Shown here: in pieces, positions 43,862 to 53,293 of the stretch
How the letters are laid out: each line of letters begins with the position of its first letter
Position numbering within the stretch: position 1 is the first letter of the stretch
Source: Thiohalocapsa sp. PB-PSB1
GTDB lineage: Bacteria; Pseudomonadota; Gammaproteobacteria; Chromatiales; Chromatiaceae
Reading direction: 5' to 3'
Assembly (NCBI GenBank): GCA_016745215.1
Contig: CP050890.1
Span: 2,852,001 to 2,916,000 of the forward strand
DNA length: 64,000 nucleotides
Position numbers and translations under genes: made by a program
The notes under the pieces: model-generated
Seen by the model: only the letters and a program-made list of their open reading frames with translations
Told to the model about the DNA's origin: nothing
Database searches by the model: none

Positions 43862-45533
43862 GGCGGGTATGGGTGATGGAGCGGGACAACAGGATGACCG
43901 GCAGCAGGCCGGCGACGACGATGCTGAGCGCCGCCGGTCCGGAATCCGCCAGGCGCTCGTCGGATGCGAGTTCGTAGGCACGCACCGCCAGGGTGTTGAA
44001 GTTGAACGGCCGCAGGATCAGGGTGGCGGGCAGCTCCTTGAGTACGTCGACGAAGACCAGCAAGAGCGCCGTCAGCAGGCTGCCGCGCAGTATCGGGATG
44101 TGGATGTGCCATAGCACTTGTGCCGGGCGTAGGCCCAGGGAACGGCCGGCCTCGTCCATGGACGGCCGGATCTTGCCAAGACCGGATTCGATGGTCTGCA
44201 GCGATACGGCAAGGAATCGCACCAGGTAGGCAAACATCAGCGCGGCCAGGGTGCCGCTCAGCAGCAGACCGGTGGAGATGCCCAGGGTCATGCGCATCCA
44301 GCCGTCGATGCTGTTGTCGATCCAGGCGAACGGGATCAGCACTCCCACCGCGATGATGGTTCCAGGCACGGCATAGCCGAGTCCGGCGATGCGAACCGAG
44401 GCCTGCACGCTGCTGCTCGGATGCAGCCGGCGGCCGTAGCCCAACAGCAATGCCAGCAGCAATGCCAGCAGGGCCGCGCTGGCGGCCAGGCCGATCGTGT
44501 TGAGCATCAGTTCAAAGAATGCCGGGGTCCACTGATCTCTGGATAGGGTCGCTGCCCACCAGCCGAGCTGTCCGGCCGGCAGCAGAAAACCGAACAGCAA
44601 GGGAAGCAAACAGAAAGCGAATGCCGCCCAGCCGCGCCAGCCGCGCAGTTGCAGGCGACGGATCGACTGTTGCCGTTGGCTGGTGTGATGGTAACGCGCC
44701 GCGCGCCGCGACCAGCGCTCCAGCAGGATCAGCGCGAAGACGAAACCCAGCAGCAGTGCGGAGAGTTGCGCCGCCGCTGCCGGGTTGCCGAGACCGAACC
44801 AGGTGCGAAAGATGCCGGTCGTGAAGGTCGGCACACCGAAGTATTGCACCGTGCCATAGTCGGCCAGGGTTTCCATCAATGCTAGGGATAGCCCGGCGAC
44901 GATGGCTGGTCGCGCCAGCGGCAATGCGACCTGGAAGAATGTGCGCCAGGGACCGTTGCCAAGGGTGCGGCTGACGTCCAATACGCACAGCGACTGGCTC
45001 AGGAAGGCCGCGCGGGTCAGCAGGTAGACGTAGGGATAGAGCACCAGCGATAACATGATTGCGGCGCCAGGCAATGATCGAATCTGCGGAAACCAGTACT
45101 CGCCATAGCCCCAGCCGGTCAGATCCCGCAGCAGGGTCTGCACCGGGCCAGCATAGTCTAGCATGCCTGTATAGGTGTAGGCGATGATGTAGGCCGGCAT
45201 CGCCATGGGCAGCAGCAGCGCCCATTCGAACCAGGCGCGGCCTGGGAATCGGCACATGCTGGCAAGCCATGCGCTGCCGACACCGCCGACCAGGGTGCCG
45301 ACAGCGACGCCGAGCATCAGCAGCAGTGAGTTGATTACATAGTCCGGTAACACCGTATTGGCGAGATGCCGCCAGGTGTCGCCGGCGGGGACGAAGACAA
45401 AACCGACCACCACGAGTATTGGCAAAGCCAATAATGCCGCGACCATGATGACCGTTGCGGGCCACCAGCTGCGGTGGCGGCGAAGTATCGCTGGGCCGCC
45501 GAGGTGGGTGCTTGTATGCAGGGTGTCAGTCAA
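43845..45533 (-). CDS. fbpB: Iron(III) ABC transporter permease
   Basis: A 562-residue membrane protein with about twelve transmembrane segments, made of two fused permease halves as in FbpB/SfuB. The EAA loop that contacts the ATPase appears twice: DVSRTLGNGPWRTFFQVALPLARPAI and DEAGRSLGLRPAQVLWHIHIPILRG-type motifs. It lies between fbpA (93 bases upstream) and fbpC (overlapping), on the minus strand, and would form the inner-membrane channel for ferric iron. Confidence 0.9.
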   Translation of the reverse strand: MTDTLHTSTHLGGPAILRRHRSWWPATVIMVAALLALPILVVVGFVFVPAGDTWRHLANTVLPDYVINSLLLMLGVAVGTLVGGVGSAWLASMCRFPGRAWFEWALLLPMAMPAYIIAYTYTGMLDYAGPVQTLLRDLTGWGYGEYWFPQIRSLPGAAIMLSLVLYPYVYLLTRAAFLSQSLCVLDVSRTLGNGPWRTFFQVALPLARPAIVAGLSLALMETLADYGTVQYFGVPTFTTGIFRTWFGLGNPAAAAQLSALLLGFVFALILLERWSRRAARYHHTSQRQQSIRRLQLRGWRGWAAFAFCLLPLLFGFLLPAGQLGWWAATLSRDQWTPAFFELMLNTIGLAASAALLALLLALLLGYGRRLHPSSSVQASVRIAGLGYAVPGTIIAVGVLIPFAWIDNSIDGWMRMTLGISTGLLLSGTLAALMFAYLVRFLAVSLQTIESGLGKIRPSMDEAGRSLGLRPAQVLWHIHIPILRGSLLTALLLVFVDVLKELPATLILRPFNFNTLAVRAYELASDERLADSGPAALSIVVAGLLPVILLSRSITHTRHAQSA

Positions 45534-45626
45534 TGTGCAGGAAGGAGGCAGCGGACGTAAACAAGCAGGTTTTGAACGATAAAGGAGCGGTGTACGCCCG
45601 ACAGCGAGCCGACGCCGGCGTTCAGC

Positions 45627-46676
45627 TCAGCGCCAACCGGCACGATCCATCAGGCGGACAGCCGCGGCGTTGAGTTCGCCGAGCTTGGCAAGACTCAGGT
45701 CATCCGCCTGGAACTCGCCCCATTCGGCCAATACCGGGCTTTGCTCGATGCCAGTGCGCACCGGGTATTCCCCGTTGGTTTCCGCATACCAGGCCTGCGC
45801 CTCTGGGTTGACCAGGAATTCCATCAGCTTCACCGCGGCATCCTTGTTGCTGGCCGCCGCGGTCATGGCCGCGCCGCTGACGTTAACGTGGGTTCCCCGG
45901 CCGTCACCGTCCCCAGGCTGGTTGGGCCAGAACACCGCCATTTTCTTTGCGGGTTCCAATTCCCCCGGATCATCGGATTTGAGCATGCCGGAAAGATAAT
46001 AAGTGTTGGCAATTGCGATGTCGCATTGACCGGCCGCGGCGGCTTTGATCTGGTCGCGATCGCCGCCTTGGGGTGGCCGCGCCATGTTTGCGACGATGGC
46101 GCGTGCCCAGGTTTCGGTCGACTCGACGCCGTCGGCGGCTATCATCGAGGCTACCAGGGATTGGTTGTAGATATTGCTCGACGAACGGATGCAAATCCGT
46201 CCTTGCCACGCGTCGTCTGCCAGTGCTTCGTAGGTGGAGAGGTCAGCCGGGTCGACGCGCTCCTTGGCATACAGAATGGGCCGTGCGCGCAATGACAGAC
46301 CGTACCAGTGGCCTTCAGGGTCGCGATAGGTAGCGGGAATGGCTTTGTCCAGGGTCTCGGATTGAACCGCTTGGGTTATGCCGGCCGTTTTGGCTCGATG
46401 TAGATTTCCGGCGTCGACTGTCAGCAATAGGTCGGCGGGGCTATTGGCGCCCTCGCTTTTGAGTCGCTGCAGTAGGGCATCTGCCTTGCCGGTGACCAGA
46501 TTGACCTGAATGCCGGTTTCGTCGGTGAATCGATCGAGAAGGGGCTTGATCAGTGCTTCCTTCCTGGCCGAGTAGAGATTCACCTCGGTATCGGCGAGTG
46601 CGACCTGGCTCAGCAGGATCAGTGCTGCGGCGAGCCATGCGAGCGAGGTGAAGTGGTGGGTAGTGCCTGGTGTCAC
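45627..46676 (-). CDS. fbpA: Iron(III) ABC transporter periplasmic binding protein
   Basis: A 349-residue solute-binding protein. The GTG at 46676 is chosen as the start because AGGAG lies 8 bases upstream; an ATG farther up (46739) has no such site. A signal peptide ends near SQVALA. The mature protein begins DTEVNLYSARKEALIKPLLD and ends in a family-typical helix. Tyr residues in the later part (IANTYYLSG) match the Tyr pair that binds iron in FbpA/FutA proteins. It is the first gene of the operon and a Fur-like box lies upstream. Confidence 0.9.
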   Translation of the reverse strand: MTPGTTHHFTSLAWLAAALILLSQVALADTEVNLYSARKEALIKPLLDRFTDETGIQVNLVTGKADALLQRLKSEGANSPADLLLTVDAGNLHRAKTAGITQAVQSETLDKAIPATYRDPEGHWYGLSLRARPILYAKERVDPADLSTYEALADDAWQGRICIRSSSNIYNQSLVASMIAADGVESTETWARAIVANMARPPQGGDRDQIKAAAAGQCDIAIANTYYLSGMLKSDDPGELEPAKKMAVFWPNQPGDGDGRGTHVNVSGAAMTAAASNKDAAVKLMEFLVNPEAQAWYAETNGEYPVRTGIEQSPVLAEWGEFQADDLSLAKLGELNAAAVRLMDRAGWR

Positions 46677-46839
46677 GATGTGGAGCTCCTGATGTGGCTG
46701 TATCAAGGGGTTGCAGAAGGCGAGTGCTTGGTATGGCATCCTACGACGCTGACGCCGGACGCAGCCGACGTCCGCCGCGTTATTTCCTCGAGATTGGATG
46801 GCAACAATGCCGACTCCTGCTGCTGACGAGGATAGTAAT

Positions 46840-46858
46840 GCGAACGATTGTTATTTGC
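46840..46858 (-). promoter_or_regulatory. Fur-like box upstream of fbpA
   Basis: GCGAACGATTGTTATTTGC is an imperfect palindrome matching the extended gammaproteobacterial Fur site GCGAATGATTATCATTTGC at 16 of 19 bases. It lies about 165 bases before the fbpA start, which implies a long leader. Iron repression is inferred. Confidence 0.55.
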
Positions 46859-46955
46859 AAAAATATCTCCATCCTGGTTGGCCGCGCTCAGTGGTTCTGA
46901 ACAATAGAAACGGTACGCATTTTGTCTGTTGGAGATTGGCGCCGGGGCATCGTAA

Positions 46956-48077
46956 TCAAGCCAGCTCCAACGCCAGGCTTCGGGCACTGGGAACTTTTGC
47001 GATGCACCAGTTCGGCAAGGCCTGTTGCCAAAATCCGTCGACCGAGTCGCTGGCCTCCGGCAGAGGGGATTGGCCGAGGAAATGCCAGGCATGCAGCAGC
47101 GCTGGCAAAGGATTGGCTGTGTCCACCGGCGCGGAGGCGAGTGTTTTGGAGAGTTTGCGACCGTCGCGATCGATCACCAGCGGTACATGGGCATAGCGGG
47201 GCAGAGGTAGGTTGAGCAGCCGTTGCAGGTAGACCTGACGCGGGGTCGACCGCAGCAAGTCGGCGCCGCGCACAATGCTGTTGATGCCCGAGGCGGCATC
47301 ATCGACGACCACGGCGAGTTGGTAGGCGTACATTCCATCCGCCCGGCGCACGACGAAGTCGCCAACCTCGACAGCCAGCTCCTGCGCGATGCGCCCCTGG
47401 ATGCGATCTTCGATGTTGATCGAGACGTTGCCCACGCGCAGCCGTTCGCTGTACTGTTGGCGCTGCTTTGCCATGCCGTCACGACAGGTGCCGGGGTAGA
47501 TTGGTCCTTCCGGACCCGGCCGGCCATGGGTTGCGATGTCGCGGCGTGAACAGGCGCATGGGAAGATCAGGCCTTGACTGCGCAGTCGATCCAAGGCTTC
47601 GGCATAGGCTTTGGTGCGCGGACTCTGATAGACGACGCTGCCATCCCAGTGCAAACCGAATCGATCCAGCGTGCGCAGGATTTGGTCTGCCGCGCCGGGC
47701 ACACTGCGGTTGCAATCGATGTCTTCGATGCGCACCAGCCAGGTACCTCCATCGCGGCGTGCGTCAGCATAGCTGGCGACAGCAGCGACCAGGGAGCCGA
47801 AGTGCAGGGGGCCGGTGGGGGAGGGGGCGAAGCGCCCCCTTTTGGTTTTTCCTGGGTTGGCTGTGTCGAGACCAAGTTTCTCGGAGCTGGGCGTTTCGTG
47901 ATTGGCCGTCTCGTAACTGATTGGCGATTGCGCCTGATGCGTCTGCGAGGAGACCTCAGCCGCGCTGTTTCTCGCGTATTTCGTCGAGCGTCTTGCAGTC
48001 GATGCACAGCGTTGCCGTGGGTCGCGCCTCCAATCGGCGAACTCCGATCTCGATACCGCAGGCCTCGCAATAGCCAT
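46956..48077 (-). CDS. gluQ: Glutamyl-Q tRNA(Asp) synthetase
   Basis: A truncated GluRS-like enzyme that attaches glutamate to queuosine of tRNA(Asp). The catalytic domain has GRFAPSPTGPLHFGS (HIGH-type), IEDID, the zinc-site region CACSRRDI ... YPGTC, and RKLSK (KMSKS-type). It lacks the anticodon-binding domain. About 294 residues from KTKRGRF to the end match the family. The start is uncertain: no ATG, GTG or TTG lies just before this domain, so translation would begin at an ATG at 48077 inside dksA, or at an unusual codon. It is directly downstream of dksA, the common dksA-gluQ pair. Confidence 0.85.
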   Translation of the reverse strand: MAIARPAVSRSEFADWRRDPRQRCASTARRSTKYARNSAAEVSSQTHQAQSPISYETANHETPSSEKLGLDTANPGKTKRGRFAPSPTGPLHFGSLVAAVASYADARRDGGTWLVRIEDIDCNRSVPGAADQILRTLDRFGLHWDGSVVYQSPRTKAYAEALDRLRSQGLIFPCACSRRDIATHGRPGPEGPIYPGTCRDGMAKQRQQYSERLRVGNVSINIEDRIQGRIAQELAVEVGDFVVRRADGMYAYQLAVVVDDAASGINSIVRGADLLRSTPRQVYLQRLLNLPLPRYAHVPLVIDRDGRKLSKTLASAPVDTANPLPALLHAWHFLGQSPLPEASDSVDGFWQQALPNWCIAKVPSARSLALELA

Positions 48078-48390
48078 AGTCATGATCATCAATGCGCGAC
48101 AATGCCTCGTCGATCTTTTTGATCAGCTTGCGCTCGCGGTCGCGAGTGCGTAATTCCAGGCTGAACTCGGATTCCTGGGTGGCGCGATCGTTTGGATCGG
48201 GGAAGTTGGTCGCCTCATCCTGCATGTGATGCACGGTGCGGTCTACTTCCTCCATTAACTGCCGTTTCCATTCCAGCAGCAGACTGCGGAAGTGCTCCTC
48301 CTGTTCCGGGCTCATATAGTCTTCGTCCTTGCCGGCCTGATAGGGTTCGAAACCGAACGCCTTTGCGCCTGTCTTGTCTGCCTCGGCCAT
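47956..48390 (-). CDS. dksA: RNA polymerase-binding transcription factor DksA
   Basis: A 144-residue protein. The start at 48390 gives MAEADKTGAKAF; the coiled-coil contains RSLLLEWKRQLMEEVDRTVHHMQDE and the tip residues DPNDRATQE. The zinc finger is CEAC ... CIDC. DksA binds the secondary channel of RNA polymerase and mediates ppGpp control. It precedes gluQ and is divergent from crtE. Confidence 0.97.
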   Translation of the reverse strand: MAEADKTGAKAFGFEPYQAGKDEDYMSPEQEEHFRSLLLEWKRQLMEEVDRTVHHMQDEATNFPDPNDRATQESEFSLELRTRDRERKLIKKIDEALSRIDDHDYGYCEACGIEIGVRRLEARPTATLCIDCKTLDEIREKQRG

Positions 48391-48857
48391 GGTTTTGCTC
48401 CCGAAGACACTGGGTTGTCTTTTGTTTCCGGTCACCGTTCGCGATGTGTCAGCCCGAAAACCGGTGATCTGGCCGCACCCGAACGAGGGTAAGCCGGCGT
48501 TTTTACCAGATATGTTATCGGGCTGCAATAGCTTGTGCCAAGCTGATCGGTCTGTGCGTCGCCGATTGTCCATGCCGCGGAGCATTCACTTTTTGATTGG
48601 ACATGTGTGCGACGCGATTGTGCATCCGCCGGACATCGGGTTCGGGCGCCTTATGTATCCCTGGACCCCGTCATGGTCAAAACGCCCATTCGATTGCAGC
48701 CGTCGAGTGCCGGAGATGCTTGGCGGAGTTGTCTGCAATTCACCCTGTTGCTATTGACCTGGCGCATCTAAACCGCGTATTGAGTCCGGCTCTTTAATCT
48801 AAGGCATTGATTATAAGATGGTCGCTGCTTGCCGGGCGTTGACGAACGCAGGTCGAG
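48391..48857. other. Divergent intergenic region between dksA and crtE
   Basis: About 470 bases with no supported gene. The dksA promoter should lie near its left end. AT-rich TTTAATCTAAGG and TTGATTATAAG occur at about 48793-48820, upstream of the PpsR-type site. Confidence 0.4.
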
Positions 48858-48875
48858 TGTCTATCTTGGCTGACA
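48858..48875 (+). promoter_or_regulatory. PpsR/CrtJ-type palindrome upstream of crtE
   Basis: TGTCTATCTTGGCTGACA is an exact TGT-N12-ACA site, the binding motif of the light/oxygen repressor PpsR (CrtJ). It lies 71 bases before the crtE ATG, at the head of the photosynthesis block. A regulator is not encoded in the window. Confidence 0.6.
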
Positions 48876-48945
48876 CTTTATTGTGACAACCAAGGCTTAC
48901 AGCCGATGTCGACCCTCGACTGGCGAGCCGGAGAGACGATCGACG

Positions 48946-49815
48946 ATGGATGTGCTGCAACGCATCGAGCGAGCCCTCGAGGCGGCCGTGTCGCGAGGCA
49001 TCGGCGACGGCTGCCCCCCACTGCTGGGCCAGGCGGTCCGCCATGCCGTGTTCACGTCCGGCTCACGGGCGCGCCCTCGGCTCTGTTTGGCGGTCGCTGC
49101 ATCTTGCGGTGACGATGCACCGGCTGTTTCGGATGCCGCCGCCGTGTCCTTGGAGCTCCTGCATTGTGCCTCCCTGGTGCATGACGATTTGCCCTGTTTC
49201 GATGATGCTGACACACGCCGTGGTCAGCCGAGCGTGCATCGCGCTTACGGTGAGCGCCTGGCGGTGTTGGCCGGGGATGGTCTGATTGTATTGGCGTTCG
49301 AGAACCTGGCCTGGAACAGCGCGCATCACCCGCAGCGACTGGCGCCCCTGACCAGGATTATCGGTCGCGCGGTGGGTATCAGCCACGGCATCGTAGCTGG
49401 CCAGGCATGGGAATGCGAGTCGAACGTGGACTTGACCGCGTATCACCGCGAAAAGACCGCCGCATTGTTCGCCGCCGCCACCGAGGCCGGCGCCGCTGCC
49501 GCCGGCATGGACCCGGCGCCCTGGCATGTGCTGGGCGAGAACCTCGGCTTGGCCTATCAGGTGGCGGATGATCTGCGCGATGTTGCTTCCAGCGCCGACG
49601 AACTCGGTAAGCCGGTCGGTCAGGACGCCGCTCATGATCGCCCCAGCGCGGTCGCCGAACTGGGTTTGGACGGCGCGCTCGGGCGCTTGACAGAGTTGGT
49701 CACCGGAGCTGCCGATTCGATCCCGGTCTGCCGCGGAAGAGATACCTTGCGCACCTTGGTGTATGAGGAGATGCGTCGGCTGTTGCCGGAGCATTTGGCG
49801 CGGCAGTTGGATTGA
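48946..49815 (+). CDS. crtE: Geranylgeranyl diphosphate synthase
   Basis: A 289-residue prenyltransferase that makes GGPP for carotenoids and the phytyl tail. The first Asp-rich motif is HDDLPCFDDADTRRG (DDxxxxD type, as in CrtE/IspA) and the second is QVADDLRDV. The ATG at 48946 follows GGAGAGACG. It starts the crtE-crtF-bchCXYZ-puf block, about 50 bases ahead of crtF on the same strand. Confidence 0.92.
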   Translation: MDVLQRIERALEAAVSRGIGDGCPPLLGQAVRHAVFTSGSRARPRLCLAVAASCGDDAPAVSDAAAVSLELLHCASLVHDDLPCFDDADTRRGQPSVHRAYGERLAVLAGDGLIVLAFENLAWNSAHHPQRLAPLTRIIGRAVGISHGIVAGQAWECESNVDLTAYHREKTAALFAAATEAGAAAAGMDPAPWHVLGENLGLAYQVADDLRDVASSADELGKPVGQDAAHDRPSAVAELGLDGALGRLTELVTGAADSIPVCRGRDTLRTLVYEEMRRLLPEHLARQLD

Positions 49816-49867
49816 TCTGCCTGCATTGGTTGCGCCCACCGCAAGTTGCGATCACTACAACATCATC

Positions 49868-51001
49868 ATGGTAAGAAAGCAGGTGCAGTTGCCCTTGATT
49901 GAACGTTTCCGATGCTGGCGCGACCGGTTGATGGCCAGCGCTGGATTTCAGCGCTGGGCCGCGGATTTTCCGCTCACACGGCCGGTTGCCGGGCGTCGCG
50001 CGAGGCAGTTATTCGATATCACCGCCGGTTTTGTGTATTCGCAGATCCTGTATGCCTGCGTCGAGCTGGATGTGTTTGACAAGCTTGCGGACGGTCCTCG
50101 CAGCGCCGCGGAATTGGCCGGCTCCATGGGTATGTCAGAGGTTGCTGCCGAGCGTCTGTTGCGTGCTGCCGTGGCCATTGATCTGTTGCAACGGCGCGCT
50201 GGCGATCGATTCGGCCTGGGGCGTCACGGCGTGGCCATGCCGGGTAATCCGGGGATTGCGGCCATGGTTAAGCATCATCGCATGCTGTATCAGGATCTTG
50301 CCGATCCAGTGGCGCTGTTTCGCGGCGAGATCGAACAGACCGAACTTGGCCGATATTGGTCGTATGCCGGTTCGCTCGATCCGGCCGCCGACGGCGATGA
50401 CCGGGTGGCCGAGTACAGCACGTTGATGTCGGCTTCGACCGGCTTTGTCGCCGAGGATACTCTGGACGCCTATTCGCTGCGCAAGCACAAGTGCCTGATG
50501 GATGTCGGCGGCGGTGAGGGGCGTTTTTTGATTCAGGCCGGGGAGCGCTGGCCGCATCTGGAACTGATGCTATTCGACCTTCCGGCGGTGTCGGAACGCG
50601 CGGCGCGTACCCTGGAGCAGGCCGGTCTCGGGGAACGGGCGCGCGCGATCGGTGGCAACCTCAAGGCAGACCCTCTGCCCAAGGGCGCTGACATCATCTC
50701 GCTGGTGCGCGTGATCCTGGATCATAACGATGATGGCGCGATGGTGATCTTGCGCGCGGTGCGCGCGGCGTTGCCCGATGGTGGCACCCTGTTGATCACC
50801 GAGCCCATGTCCGAGACCCCGGGTGCCGAGTCTGTCGGCGATGCCTATTTCGGTCTGTATTTGCTGGCCATGGGAAGTGGCCGTACACGCCCGCCGCGGG
50901 AGCTGAAAGCAATGCTGACGCAGGCTGGGTTCGAGCAAATTCGGCTGCTGCACACGCGCCGACCGCTGCAAACAAGAGTGTTGATCGCAAAGGCGGCTTG
51001 A
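49868..51001 (+). CDS. crtF: Hydroxyneurosporene O-methyltransferase
   Basis: A 377-residue SAM-dependent O-methyltransferase. An N-terminal dimerisation helix-turn-helix region (about 30-120) precedes the SAM site CLMDVGGGEGRFLIQAGERW and the active-site region SLVRVILDHNDDGA. CrtF methylates the C-1 hydroxyl of acyclic carotenoids in the spheroidene, spirilloxanthin and okenone routes. Its position between crtE and bchC is the standard one in purple bacteria. Which carotenoid is made cannot be told, because crtBCDI and others are outside the window. Confidence 0.92.
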   Translation: MVRKQVQLPLIERFRCWRDRLMASAGFQRWAADFPLTRPVAGRRARQLFDITAGFVYSQILYACVELDVFDKLADGPRSAAELAGSMGMSEVAAERLLRAAVAIDLLQRRAGDRFGLGRHGVAMPGNPGIAAMVKHHRMLYQDLADPVALFRGEIEQTELGRYWSYAGSLDPAADGDDRVAEYSTLMSASTGFVAEDTLDAYSLRKHKCLMDVGGGEGRFLIQAGERWPHLELMLFDLPAVSERAARTLEQAGLGERARAIGGNLKADPLPKGADIISLVRVILDHNDDGAMVILRAVRAALPDGGTLLITEPMSETPGAESVGDAYFGLYLLAMGSGRTRPPRELKAMLTQAGFEQIRLLHTRRPLQTRVLIAKAA

Positions 51002-51175
51002 TCTGAATGCTGCGGTTGTTTGCTGAAGATTTAGTTTGGATTGTTTGCTGAAAGTTTGCTGAATAGAAGGTGGATGGCCGACCTCAGCTGCAGTGTTCCG
51101 ACGGCGACTGGGAGCCACGTGCGCAGGCTGCGATTTGCGCATGATCAAGGTGCCAACGTAGATTGACACATCAAC

Positions 51176-51215
51176 TGTAAATAAAGGTTGACATCTTCGC
51201 TGGTCAGGCTAGACT
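51176..51215 (+). promoter_or_regulatory. bchC promoter with overlapping PpsR/CrtJ-type site
   Basis: TGTAAATAAAGGTTGACA (51176-51193) is an exact TGT-N12-ACA palindrome. Its right end is TTGACA (51188-51193), which with a 16-base spacer and TAGACT (51210-51215) forms a sigma-70 type promoter. Overlap of the repressor site with the -35 box is what is expected for PpsR repression. It lies about 110 bases before bchC. Confidence 0.6.
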
Positions 51216-51325
51216 GACACTACGTTATCCAACTTTGGTTCAAATCCAGGGCATTTCGAGACCCGAACAGACTGATCTGAACACACTAACCGAACGAGCC
51301 CGATCCCTTGATTTTCTCAACCAAC

Positions 51326-52285
51326 ATGTCCGCCACCGCCATCGTGCTTGAAGAACCCAAGCGCTTGGCTGTAAAGCAGTTGGCGCTGACCCCGCCGAAC
51401 GCGGCGGATTGTGTTGTCGACGTCATCTGGAGCGGCATCAGCACTGGTACCGAACGTTTGCTCTGGAGCGGGCGCATGCCGCCGTTTCCAGGCATGGGCT
51501 ATCCCTTGGTGCCGGGCTATGAATCGGTTGGCCGAGTGGTCGAGGCGGGTGACGAAAGTGGTCGTGGCATCGGTGAACTGGTTTTCGTGCCCGGTGCCCG
51601 TTGCTATGGCGAGGTCAGTGGTCTGTTCGGCGGCGCCGCATCCCGCGTTGTCGTTGCCGGGGCCAAGTTGATGCCGATTCCGGAACAACTGGGCGAGCAG
51701 GGCGTGTTGATGGCATTGGCAGCCACCGCCTATCACGCCTGCAGTGGCAGCAATGCAGATGGTTCCAGCAAGACCCCGCCGGATCTGATCGTCGGTCATG
51801 GCGTGCTCGGGCGTTTGCTGGCGCGTGTCGCCATCGCCAACGATGCGCCGCCGCCGGTGGTTTGGGAAACCAATCCCCTGCGTAAGGATGGCGCCCTGGG
51901 TTATGACGTACTCGATCCCGCCGACGATGGTCGAAGCGACTATCGCACCATTTACGATGTCAGTGGCGATGGCTCTTTGCTCGACTCTTTGATCGCGCGC
52001 TTGGCGCCCGGCGGTGAGATTGTGCTTGCCGGTTTCTACGAGGCGCCGCTGTCGTTTCAGTTTCCTCCAGCCTTCATGCGCGAATTGCGCCTGCGGATCG
52101 CGGCCGAGTTCCGCGAACCCGATCTGGTCGCGGTCAAACGACTTGTCGAGGCTGGAAAGTTGTCTTTTGACGGTCTGATCACCCACCGGAGCCAAGCCGC
52201 CGAAGCCGCCAGCGCTTACGAGACGGCCTTCAATGATCCGACCTGCCTAAAAATGATGATAGATTGGAGGGGAACCAATGGGTAA
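51326..52285 (+). CDS. bchC: 3-hydroxyethyl bacteriochlorophyllide a dehydrogenase
   Basis: A 319-residue zinc-type MDR dehydrogenase that oxidises the 3-hydroxyethyl group to acetyl in bacteriochlorophyll a synthesis. MSATAIVLEEPKRL, SGISTGTERLLWSGRMPPFPG and GYPLVPGYESVG are typical of BchC. The NAD-binding part is short. The ATG at 51326 is preferred to a TTG at 51308. The 3' end overlaps bchX by 8 bases, so the two are translationally coupled. Confidence 0.93.
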   Translation: MSATAIVLEEPKRLAVKQLALTPPNAADCVVDVIWSGISTGTERLLWSGRMPPFPGMGYPLVPGYESVGRVVEAGDESGRGIGELVFVPGARCYGEVSGLFGGAASRVVVAGAKLMPIPEQLGEQGVLMALAATAYHACSGSNADGSSKTPPDLIVGHGVLGRLLARVAIANDAPPPVVWETNPLRKDGALGYDVLDPADDGRSDYRTIYDVSGDGSLLDSLIARLAPGGEIVLAGFYEAPLSFQFPPAFMRELRLRIAAEFREPDLVAVKRLVEAGKLSFDGLITHRSQAAEAASAYETAFNDPTCLKMMIDWRGTNG

Positions 52286-53279
52286 CTCAGCGGCCACTGC
52301 TGTCAGCGTGGGTCTGCCGGAGCAGGCGGCTGCCAGCCGGACTGAAACCCAGCCTGGGGTCCAGACGGGGATCAAGACCACGCAGATCATCGCAATCTAT
52401 GGCAAGGGCGGCATCGGCAAGAGTTTTACCCTGGCGAACCTGTCATACATGATGGCGCAGCAGGGCAAAAAGGTGTTGCTGATCGGCTGCGATCCGAAGA
52501 GCGATACCACCACATTGCTGTTCGGCGGCAAGGCCTGTCCGACCATCATTGAAACCTCGGCAAAGAAAAAGGCCGCTGGCGATGCGGTCGAAATCGGCGA
52601 TGTCTGCTTTGTTCGCGATGGCGTATTCGCCATGGAACTGGGTGGGCCGGAAGTCGGTCGTGGCTGTGGAGGGCGAGGCATTATCCATGGCTTCGAGCTG
52701 CTGGAGAGCCTGGGTTTCCAAGAATGGGATTTTGACTATGTGCTGCTCGATTTTCTGGGCGACGTGGTCTGCGGCGGCTTTGGTCTGCCGATTGCCAGAG
52801 ACCTGTGCCAAAAAGTCATCGTCGTTGGCTCCAACGACCTGCAATCCCTGTACGTGGCGAACAACGTCTGCTCCGCGGTCCAATATTTCCGCGGGCTTGG
52901 CGGCAATGTCGGCGTGGCCGGCATCGTGATCAACAAAGACGACGGTACTGGAGAGGCGAGGGCGTTTGCCGAGGCAGTCGGCATCCCAGTGTTGGCATCG
53001 ATTCCCGCGGACGAGGGCATCCGGCGCAAAAGCGCCAGTTATCAGATTGTCGGCAAGCCCGGCGGGGAATGGGCGGCGCTGTTCGAAGAGCTGGGCGTGA
53101 ATGTCGCCAATGCTCCGCCGATGCAGCCAAATCCGCTGTCTCAGGATGATCTGCTGAACCTGTTCGCCAGTGATGTCGTGGGTCGCGACATCGTATTGCA
53201 ACCGGCCACGGTCGAGGACATGTGCGGTAAGTCGACGCTTGCCAAGCCGTCCCTCGAAGTGATCTACGACGACGTCTGA
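52278..53279 (+). CDS. bchX: Chlorophyllide a reductase iron protein (subunit X)
   Basis: A 333-residue NifH-like ATPase that passes electrons to BchY-BchZ. The P-loop IAIYGKGGIGKSFT is at about residues 38-51. The [4Fe-4S] ligands that bridge the dimer are the Cys in GRGCGGRG and the Cys in GDVVCGGFGLP, matching NifH. The start overlaps the end of bchC, and AGGGG precedes it. bchY follows after 14 bases. Confidence 0.96.
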   Translation: MGNSAATAVSVGLPEQAAASRTETQPGVQTGIKTTQIIAIYGKGGIGKSFTLANLSYMMAQQGKKVLLIGCDPKSDTTTLLFGGKACPTIIETSAKKKAAGDAVEIGDVCFVRDGVFAMELGGPEVGRGCGGRGIIHGFELLESLGFQEWDFDYVLLDFLGDVVCGGFGLPIARDLCQKVIVVGSNDLQSLYVANNVCSAVQYFRGLGGNVGVAGIVINKDDGTGEARAFAEAVGIPVLASIPADEGIRRKSASYQIVGKPGGEWAALFEELGVNVANAPPMQPNPLSQDDLLNLFASDVVGRDIVLQPATVEDMCGKSTLAKPSLEVIYDDV

Positions 53280-53293
53280 TCGAGCTGGTTCCA

